Shown: piece by piece, positions 29,049 to 36,381 of the stretch
Numbering within the stretch: the stretch's first letter is position 1
Layout: every line of letters begins with the position of its first letter
DNA from: Microcaldota archaeon
GTDB taxonomy: Archaea > Micrarchaeota > Micrarchaeia > Micrarchaeales > Micrarchaeaceae
Assembly (NCBI GenBank): GCA_021846635.1
Contig: JAJZWO010000003.1
Location: 1 to 39,234, forward strand
Length of the DNA stretch: 39,234 nucleotides
Reading direction: 5' to 3'
Program-made: the position numbers and the translations under genes
Notes under the pieces: generated by a model
The model's database searches: none
What the model saw: only the letters and a program-made list of their open reading frames with translations
What the model was told of the DNA's origin: nothing

Positions 29049-29384
29049 ACGGCATCCAAAAAGCAGCAGCCTGCACAGCCCCAGAAAAGCTCATCGGCAG
29101 CCATACTAAAGCCAAACATACACATAGAGAACATAGTTGTCAGCGCAGAAGTTCATGCCGTAATAGACCTCTATGCGCTATCCCGCGGAGTGAAGGCCGT
29201 AGACTACGAGCCCGAGCAGTTTCCAGGGGCGATATTCAAGATAGAGAATCCCCACGTTGCAATAATACTTTTCAAGAACGGAAAGATGATATGCACAGGC
29301 GCCAAGACGGAAGCCGACATAAAAAAAGTGCTCGAATACGCAGCTGGCATAATATCAAAGTACGTTATAGAGCTTACAGGCTAG
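29049..29384 (+). CDS. tbp: single-repeat TATA-binding protein
   Basis: ILKPNIHIENIVVSAEV...AVDYEPEQFPGAIFKIENPHVAIILFKNGKMICTGAKTEADIKKVLEYAAGII matches one TBP repeat; stop after one repeat. Proposed ACG start at GGTGA-N4. Confidence 0.85.
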   Translation, partial: TASKKQQPAQPQKSSSAAILKPNIHIENIVVSAEVHAVIDLYALSRGVKAVDYEPEQFPGAIFKIENPHVAIILFKNGKMICTGAKTEADIKKVLEYAAGIISKYVIELTG

Positions 29385-30518
29385 CGCACTTTTGAAAGCT
29401 CAATGTCGAATCTCTTAAAGAACTTCGCCCACGAGTATTCTGACACAACTCTCTTCCTCCCATTCTTCCCAAGATCCTCTGCAAGGCGTTCGTCGACCGC
29501 TATCCTTCCCATTCTCTCAGCCATTTCTGCTTCGCTGTTCACCAAGTAGCCAGTTTTCTTATCAACCACCGTCTCCTTCGGTCCCCCCTCATTAACAGCT
29601 ATGACTGGCTTTCCGCTGGCCATTCCTTCCAATGGCACAAGCCCGTAATCCTCGTTTATGGGAGTATACAAAACGCCTCTTGCCTCCGCATACAGGTCCA
29701 CCATCCTTCTGCCCTTCACGTTTGACATTATCTCTATTCCACCGACTTTTCTTGCCTCCTCAACCAATCTCCTGTAATATCTCTGGTGCACTTCCTCTTT
29801 TGACACCTGCCCAGCAAGTACAAGACGGTAGCCTTTGTGCTTCCTTTTGAATATTTCAAACGCTCTGATTGCATAATCCTGCCTCTTGTTTGGCGAGATT
29901 CTAGAAGGGTAGAAGAAATACCTTCCGAAACCCCCATTCCTGTATTTTTTGTAGTCCACCCCTCCGCCTATAACCGCATCAGCCTTCCTCCCATAATATT
30001 TTTTTACTCTCGAGGCAGTGTTCATGCTGTTTGCGACTATCCTGTCTATTTTATTCACCATGCCCCTGTCTATCGACCTTAGTATTTTTGCTCCTGCCGC
30101 GTACACCGGCCTCTGGTATGGCTTCCTCAGCCCCATCCTGTAGCTGTAGAGGTCATATATTTCCCTAAGTGGCGTGTGGCAATACCAAAGCACCTTCTCA
30201 TTCCTGTTGCTAGCCCAATGGCTAGGTGCTATATGTGCGTTCAGCACGTCATAGTCCTCCTTTACCTTGAAATTGTAGAATGCGGAAGCATACGAAATTC
30301 CCTGCTTCATTCTGCTCTTTCCGCTGTTTCTCCCTTTGCCTATGACCTCTATGTCTATGTTTCGATACTCGTCGAAAGTGCTGGCTTTGTCATATTCTGC
30401 GGTGTATACTTTAGCGTTGTAGTGCTTTGCAATCTCCAGCACCACTGCCTCTGCTCCTCCCTTGAGTATAAGGTTCGCCTGTGCAATTACCAACTTCACC
30501 AAGCCCACCGCGGTCATG
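29381..30518 (-). CDS. GT4-family glycosyltransferase
   Basis: RIVANSMNTASRVKKYYGRKADAVIGGGVDYKKY, YPSRISPNKRQDYAIRAF, YTPINEDYGLVPLEGMASGKPVIAVNEGGPKETV. Confidence 0.93.
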
Positions 30519-30651
30519 CCCGCCGTAATATTGTCCACACTAAGCATATAAATATAAGCGCACAAAATAAAAATGCACACACGGATTAAGCTGAAAATTA
30601 ATCTCTCTTGCAGCAGGGTGCGTTTTCAATATCTGTTTTGTAGGTGATGTT

Positions 30652-31950
30652 CTGGATCTGGGCGAAGGATTGCGTCAGGCGCTTGCGAAGCTCAAGAGAG
30701 CCACAATAATAGACGCAAAGACAATACGCGAATTCAACAAGGATCTCCAGAAGGCTCTACTTTCATCTGACGTAAACGTAAAGCTCGTCCTTGAATTTAC
30801 GAAAAAGCTTGAGCGCCAGGTCCTTGAGAGCAAGCTCCCCGCAGGGGTAGCGCCGCGCGACTACATCACAAACATGGTATACGAAGGGCTAGTTGAGCTG
30901 ATGGGCGAGTCCTATTCTCCTACTTTCGAAAAGCAGCGCATAATGCTTCTTGGGCTTTACGGCGCAGGAAAAACAACCACTGCTGCCAAAATAGCACGGT
31001 TCTACCAGAATAGGGGCCTCGGCGCGCTGATCATATGCTGCGACACACAGCGACCAGCTGCCTATGAGCAGCTCGAAAGCCTTGCAAAGTCGTCCAACAT
31101 CGCATTCTACGGGGAGAAGGGAGAGCGGAATCCCGCCAAGATAGTGCGCAACGCACTGGCAAAATATCCGGAAAAGCAAGTTGTGGTGTGCGATACTGCA
31201 GGAAGAAATGCTCTTGACTCAGAGCTCATAGAAGAGGCGAAGCGCATAGCTTCAGAATTCAAGCCCGATTCAAAAATGCTGGTGATAAGCGCCGATATGG
31301 GCCAAACAGCCGGAGAACAGGCAGCAAGATTTCGCGAAGCCGTCGGCATAGACGGCATAATAGTTACAAAGATGGATGGATCCGGAAAAGGCGGAGGAGC
31401 GCTTAGCGCAGCGCACGCCTCTGGCGCCAAGGTCAAGTTCATAACTACCGGAGAAAAACTGTCGGACATAACGCCTTATGACTCTGAAAAGTTCATCGGC
31501 AACCTGCTCGGCATACCTGACATCGGCTCCCTGGTCGAAAAAGTGCAGGAGGCTATAAGCGAAGCAAACGTAAATCCAGATGAAGTTGATGTCAACGAGC
31601 TGAATTTTGAAACATTCTATTCCCAGCTGAAGGCGATGTCAAAGATGGGCCCGCTCAAAAACATATTTGGCATGCTCGGCGCTTCAGATGTACCGAAGGA
31701 CGTCATAGACAGCGGCGAAGAGAAACTGAAAAAGGACAAGGTGATAATATCCTCAATGACTCCTGAAGAAAGGCGCAACGAGCGCCTCCTCCACCAGCCA
31801 GGAAGGGTGGCGAGGATAGCAAAAGGCAGCGGCATGGAAGAAAAAGACGTACACCAACTGATTTCCGACTTCAACAAGATGAAGAAACTCTTCAATTCGC
31901 TGAAGAACGACCGCTCCCTAAAAAGAAAATTCGGCGGTATGTCCTTCTGA
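30652..31950 (+). CDS. ffh/srp54: signal recognition particle 54 kDa protein
   Basis: LGLYGAGKTTTAAKIA, CCDTQRPAAYEQL, VVCDTAGR, VTKMDGSGKGGGALS. CTG start proposed at 30652 (GGTGA-N4); first canonical in-frame codon is TTG 30670. Confidence 0.95.
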   Translation: MDLGEGLRQALAKLKRATIIDAKTIREFNKDLQKALLSSDVNVKLVLEFTKKLERQVLESKLPAGVAPRDYITNMVYEGLVELMGESYSPTFEKQRIMLLGLYGAGKTTTAAKIARFYQNRGLGALIICCDTQRPAAYEQLESLAKSSNIAFYGEKGERNPAKIVRNALAKYPEKQVVVCDTAGRNALDSELIEEAKRIASEFKPDSKMLVISADMGQTAGEQAARFREAVGIDGIIVTKMDGSGKGGGALSAAHASGAKVKFITTGEKLSDITPYDSEKFIGNLLGIPDIGSLVEKVQEAISEANVNPDEVDVNELNFETFYSQLKAMSKMGPLKNIFGMLGASDVPKDVIDSGEEKLKKDKVIISSMTPEERRNERLLHQPGRVARIAKGSGMEEKDVHQLISDFNKMKKLFNSLKNDRSLKRKFGGMSF

Positions 31951-31979
31951 TTCAAATTAAATAAAAAAAAAAGAAAATA

Positions 31980-31999
31980 GGAAAGGTAAAAACCTTTCC
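31980..31999 (-). terminator. hairpin plus T-tract terminator
   Basis: ggaaaggt-aaaa-acctttcc, perfect 8-bp stem; followed on the minus strand by a long T-rich tract (31960-31978). Confidence 0.55.
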
Positions 32000-32000
32000 A

Positions 32001-32087
32001 TTACCTTTTCTTGCTCTTTCCTTTCTTGTTTGTTGCCTTCTTCTTTGTTGTGGCCTTTTTCTTAGTTGACTTTTTCTTCGATGCCAT
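32001..32087 (-). CDS. 28-aa lysine-rich mini-protein
   Basis: MASKKKSTKKKATTKKKATNKKGKSKKR-stop; palindromic TATA 32121-32134 upstream, hairpin terminator downstream. Confidence 0.6.
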   Translation of the reverse strand: MASKKKSTKKKATTKKKATNKKGKSKKR

Positions 32088-32222
32088 AGTTTTCACTTTT
32101 GTTTCACAACGGTTTCACTTATATATTAATATATTTAAATGGCTAATAATACTGCGAACTTGTAAGGTAAATATTAGTTTACTACTCTACATATTAATAT
32201 ATCTTAGTAAAGGGAATTGACG

Positions 32223-33329
32223 ATGGAATCGAAGGTCGGAGCGTTGAACGAGAAGCTCGAAGAGCTCAAAGAACAGTATTCCAAGACCAAATACAACAAG
32301 AAAACCGACAAGTATCTGCTAACCCTCCGCGCAAAAATGTCGAGGCTGCGGAAGGAAGTTGAGGCAGCGAAGAAGACGAAAAAGGGCAAGGGATTTTTCG
32401 TAAAGAAACTCGGCGATGCCACTGTAGCGCTAGTAGGGTTTCCGAGCGCAGGCAAATCAACGCTGATAAATGCGATATCAAATACACGCTCGAAGACCGC
32501 AAGCTACGCCTTCACCACGAACGAGATCATACCTGGGATGATGCTGTACAACGACGCACACATACAGGTACTTGACATGCCAGGGATAATAGAACGAGCG
32601 CATACCGGGGTAGGCGGGGGGTTGCAGGTGATATCTGCAGCAAAGGCGGCAGACCTGATACTCATTGTCCTAGATGCAACTGACTGGCAGAAGCTTGACA
32701 CTATACTCGGCGAGTTCAAAGCGCTCAACATATTCCTCAACAGGAAGAAACCCGATATACGCATAGCCGAGGATGAAAAGCGCCAGGGGATAAATGTAGA
32801 GATAAACCGTTCAAAGCTGACGCAGAAAGAGATAGAATCAGTTCTCAACGGCTTCGGGATATTCGGAGCCGATGTAAAGATCAACGAGGATCTGCCTATA
32901 GAGGAGTTCATGGCCTTAGTCTCAGGCAGCTGCCATTACGTAGGCGCCATCGCGGCTCTTAACAAAATAGACATAGCAGCAGACTACGCAAAAACTGCCG
33001 CAACCATAAAATTCAAGTACGGGCTCGAGACCGTGCCTATAAGCGCATCTTCGAATACCAACCTAAACGAACTAAAAAGAAAGATTTATGATAACTTGAA
33101 CATAATAACAGTATACCTGAGGAACAGGCTCGATTCCCATTCAAGGGAGCCGTTAATCCTACCAAAGGGATCAACTGTCGGCGCAGCTGCACAAAAGATA
33201 CACACTGAATTGAGGAACCAGTTGAAATGCGCTTACATAGACGGTCCAAGCTCAAAGTTCAGGAATCAGCGAGTTGGAATAGACCATGTCCTCATGGACC
33301 GCGACGTCGTAACTTTCATAAAGATATGA
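32223..33329 (+). CDS. DRG/Rbg (OBG-like) GTPase with C-terminal TGS domain
   Basis: VALVGFPSAGKSTLINAISNT, LDMPGIIERAHTGVGGG, ALNKID; TGS-like tail LPKGSTVGAAAQKIH. Confidence 0.93.
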   Translation: MESKVGALNEKLEELKEQYSKTKYNKKTDKYLLTLRAKMSRLRKEVEAAKKTKKGKGFFVKKLGDATVALVGFPSAGKSTLINAISNTRSKTASYAFTTNEIIPGMMLYNDAHIQVLDMPGIIERAHTGVGGGLQVISAAKAADLILIVLDATDWQKLDTILGEFKALNIFLNRKKPDIRIAEDEKRQGINVEINRSKLTQKEIESVLNGFGIFGADVKINEDLPIEEFMALVSGSCHYVGAIAALNKIDIAADYAKTAATIKFKYGLETVPISASSNTNLNELKRKIYDNLNIITVYLRNRLDSHSREPLILPKGSTVGAAAQKIHTELRNQLKCAYIDGPSSKFRNQRVGIDHVLMDRDVVTFIKI

Positions 33330-33371
33330 CCTGATATAAATACTACATTAAGATATTATTTAGGCGATTGG

Positions 33372-33785
33372 ATGAACCTGAAATACTGGGAGTTCGAGGA
33401 TGCTCCAATGAAGGAGAAGCTGAAAAACGTAAGCATAAGAGACATAGCGAAGATTTACTATGAAAACGAAACCGAGGCGTACAGATTCGCAAGGCTATTG
33501 TACGAAGTAAAGAAGCGTGGCAGCCTGCGCCTGAATGAGGCAAAGGAAATATTTCCGATAGCCACATCAAAAAGATACCTGGACTTTGCAGTGCAGGCTG
33601 GCTTGCTAAAGCATGAAAGCTCCGCGTACACAATGACTGACAGATTTTCGAAGCCGCTGAAGAATCTTTCGGTATACATAAAGACATGGATGGAGACGAA
33701 GCAGGATGAGGACATGGATCTCATATTTCCATCCGCGCGCAAGGAACCACAGCAGAAACGCGGGGGGAAGGCACAGCAGGAGTAA
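33372..33785 (+). CDS. small winged-helix-like protein
   Basis: ARLLYEVKKRGSLRLNEAKEIFPIATSKRYLDFAVQAGLLKHESSAYTMTDR; GGCGA-N4-ATG. Confidence 0.65.
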   Translation: MNLKYWEFEDAPMKEKLKNVSIRDIAKIYYENETEAYRFARLLYEVKKRGSLRLNEAKEIFPIATSKRYLDFAVQAGLLKHESSAYTMTDRFSKPLKNLSVYIKTWMETKQDEDMDLIFPSARKEPQQKRGGKAQQE

Positions 33786-33802
33786 ACGATCAAGCGATAT
33801 TA

Positions 33803-33901
33803 CGGGCCCAGCGGGATTTTCATGATCCTTTATGGAGCATTTTGAACCCGCGACCATCAGCTTAGAAGGCTGCCGCTCTGTCCAAGCTGAGCTATGGGCC
33901 C
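33803..33901 (-). tRNA. tRNA-Arg(TCT) with about 24-nt intron in the T-loop (about 33817-33840); CCA not encoded
   Basis: GGGCCCA/TGGGCCC acceptor stem, D-arm GCTC...GAGC, anticodon loop CTTCTAA, T-stem GCGGG/CCCGC separated by 31 nt instead of 7. Confidence 0.88.
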
Positions 33902-33936
33902 GTTAGCCGCGCAAGCGCCAGCATTCTGATTCAATT

Positions 33937-34773
33937 TTACACCCTTATATTACTTTCGCTGCCTGCCATGCCGCCGGCATTTATTTTGAAAAATCGCTTT
34001 GTGTTCTCTGTCAGTATTTCAGCGGCTTTGTAATAATCAATGCCCTTTACATCTGCAACAATTCGTACTGATACCTCTACGTAATAAGGCGCCTTTCCTA
34101 CTACCGGAGTGTCGGTCTCGGTCATGAGCAGTTCAATCGGGAAATTCTTTATTGCTGAAGCGCGTTTTCTAGATTCAAGAGGCGGTACCGATATGTAGTA
34201 GCCAAGCTCAGCCGCAGTTCTGGCGTCGTCATCATCGCCCTCGAAATAATGCAGCTGCACCTTTTTTGCCCCAGAGTCCTTGAGGATCCCAAGCACCTCT
34301 TTAATAGAGTCACGGGAGTGCACAGTTAAAGGCTTATCAAGCGCCATGCCGAGCTCTATCATGCTCTTGAAAGCTTCACGCTGCTTTTCCCTCTCCATTT
34401 CAGATGCTGCTTTCTTGAAATCCAGCCCTATTTCGCCTATGCCAACTATCCTGGCCGAATTTTTCTTCGCCAACTCGCATACTGCGTCAATTACGTTGCC
34501 GCTTAGCAATGCGTTCTCCGGATCCAAGCCGACTTCTGGGAATATCGTCGAATAATCAGAAAGCTCCAGGGCCCTGACGCTTGTCAGATAGTCCACCCCG
34601 CATGTCACTATCGTTCCCACTCCCCTGTTAATCGACTCTTTTAAGAGCCCATCGTCCTTAAGGAGATCAATGTGTGCATGCGCATCGGCAAGCGCTGGAA
34701 GCTGTTCGGTGCGCAGTTTTCCCACGGCTGCCTGCTCGCTTTTTTGTACAGTGTGCAAATAATCACCAAACAT
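33937..34773 (-). CDS. TatD-family metal-dependent hydrolase
   Basis: LADAHAHIDLL, IGEIGLDF, LTVHSRDSIKEVL, LMTETDTPV. Start ATG 34773 or TTG 34758 (GGTGA-N4). Confidence 0.88.
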   Translation of the reverse strand: MFGDYLHTVQKSEQAAVGKLRTEQLPALADAHAHIDLLKDDGLLKESINRGVGTIVTCGVDYLTSVRALELSDYSTIFPEVGLDPENALLSGNVIDAVCELAKKNSARIVGIGEIGLDFKKAASEMEREKQREAFKSMIELGMALDKPLTVHSRDSIKEVLGILKDSGAKKVQLHYFEGDDDDARTAAELGYYISVPPLESRKRASAIKNFPIELLMTETDTPVVGKAPYYVEVSVRIVADVKGIDYYKAAEILTENTKRFFKINAGGMAGSESNIRV

Positions 34774-34821
34774 TCGAAATATTGCATCACAAATAAATAT
34801 ATGCTGTGATAAAATAAATAG

Positions 34822-35835
34822 ATGCAGGAGGCTAAGGCGCCAGGGTTCAGAATATTCGACTACGCAGTAATCACCATAGTCGTCTTGCTTGCTATAGTGA
34901 TAGTGTTCCAAACATACCAAATAAGCCACATCAATTCGGAAGTCTCGGCACTCCTTTCGGCAAAGTCCGCTCCACATGGTGCCAACAATCCTACAACCAG
35001 CTCTACAAACAACTCCTTTGGCTCAAGATTGGCTAACATAGACAAGCCGCTCAACGCTTCAGACCTCTCTGTAATAAACAACGCGCCAGACTCCTATTTT
35101 GAGACCGCGGCACAGAAGCTCCTTAATGGCTCACTTACGGATGAGATATTGGCAGTACCTGCAAATCAATCTGTGCACGCAGGACCGTATATTTACGGCG
35201 GCAAGCCGACGGTCATATACATCGGCGCAATATCCTGCGTTTTTTGCGGAGAAAACAGGTGGGCCATGGCGCTCGCCCTGTCAAGGTTCGGAAACTTCAG
35301 CCAGCTCTATGAGGGTTACAGCAGCTTCGGCGATCACAACCTTCCAACACTTTACTGGGCCGATGACAATTATACGACCCAAGAAGGTGTCGGTTTTGGC
35401 AATTCCTATTCAAGCAAGTACATAAACTTCCTTTCAGCGGACTATCTTTCCCCGATAGTCCAGGGATTTGAAGTTCAGCCTCTCTCATATTTTGTCTCGC
35501 AGGCCCCAAATGAAACATACTTGAAGGCAATGTCTTTCATGAACTCCACAAACCAGTTCCAAGGAACACCGTTCACCTTGTGGGGCAATACACTGGTAAC
35601 CGGGGCAGACGGGGTAGTGTTCGGCAACTCAACCCCGACGTCCACGACCCTGCCACTTACCTACGAAACGCATGCGCAGGTTTTCAGCCAACTAAAGAAC
35701 TTCAACGACCAGTTCTCATGGGGGGAATACGCCGCAGCTGACGTGTACATAGCCTACACATGCCAGCAACTAAACGACACCGCGCCCATATGCCAGCTCC
35801 CAGCGATGAAGCAGTTGATCTCTTTCATAGGATGA
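34822..35835 (+). CDS. DUF929-like membrane-anchored thioredoxin-fold protein
   Basis: N-terminal TM anchor, KPTVIYIGAISCVFCGENRWAMALALSRFGNF (CxxC). Confidence 0.78.
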   Translation: MQEAKAPGFRIFDYAVITIVVLLAIVIVFQTYQISHINSEVSALLSAKSAPHGANNPTTSSTNNSFGSRLANIDKPLNASDLSVINNAPDSYFETAAQKLLNGSLTDEILAVPANQSVHAGPYIYGGKPTVIYIGAISCVFCGENRWAMALALSRFGNFSQLYEGYSSFGDHNLPTLYWADDNYTTQEGVGFGNSYSSKYINFLSADYLSPIVQGFEVQPLSYFVSQAPNETYLKAMSFMNSTNQFQGTPFTLWGNTLVTGADGVVFGNSTPTSTTLPLTYETHAQVFSQLKNFNDQFSWGEYAAADVYIAYTCQQLNDTAPICQLPAMKQLISFIG

Positions 35836-35841
35836 GTTTCA

Positions 35842-36381
35842 ATGCAATTCACAAATAATGTGGCTAGCTCGATAAAGCGCATATATTACAAACCCCTATA
35901 TCTTGCAACCAACGTAGCAATCGCGATATTATACTATTATATATTCGAATTTATAGTAAAGGCTCAGAACCATGGCATTCTGCTTCTAATAAGCGTGCCG
36001 TACCCATTCCTGTACGCACTAATAGCAACTTCGTCTATAATGCTCACAATATCAATATACTCGGTACGCAACACAAGGGCAAACGCGGCAAAAGTCTCCT
36101 CCTCTGGTTTCAGCGCATTCGCGACTGTTTTCGGAGGGCTGATAAACGGCTGCGGCTGCAGCGCACCTATAATGTTCAGCCTGTTTTCCATAGCTTTTGG
36201 GAGCGCCGAAGCGATATACCTAGATGCGTTTGTAAGCAACAATGGAATACTGCTAATAACTGTGCTGATAGCAGCCAACATTGTCCTTATAGGGTATTAT
36301 CTTAATAAATTTGCCAAACCATCATGTAGAATAGGGCGATCCGATGGCCACAAGGAAGAGGACTCAAAAAAGAGGCAGTAA
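35842..36381 (+). CDS. membrane protein with NGCGCSAP motif
   Basis: 179 aa, several TM segments, GLINGCGCSAPIMFSLFSIAFG. Confidence 0.65.
   Translation: MQFTNNVASSIKRIYYKPLYLATNVAIAILYYYIFEFIVKAQNHGILLLISVPYPFLYALIATSSIMLTISIYSVRNTRANAAKVSSSGFSAFATVFGGLINGCGCSAPIMFSLFSIAFGSAEAIYLDAFVSNNGILLITVLIAANIVLIGYYLNKFAKPSCRIGRSDGHKEEDSKKRQ

Noticed and set aside
29038-29109. Short ATG ORF (MVIIRHPKSSSLHSPRKAHRQPY) at the TBP 5' end
   Set aside because: Out of frame with the TBP repeat; the other frame carries the homology. Kept only as evidence for the start problem.
29190-29384. TBP as the 64-aa ORF from GTG 29190
   Set aside because: Would delete the first part of the conserved repeat (KPNIHIENIVVSAEV...LYALSRG), which is encoded in frame just upstream.
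32011-32220. 69-aa plus ORF (MLFPFLFVAFFFVVAFFLVDFFF...)
   Set aside because: Complement of the lysine-rich mini-protein; Phe/Leu/Val richness reflects antisense Lys codons.
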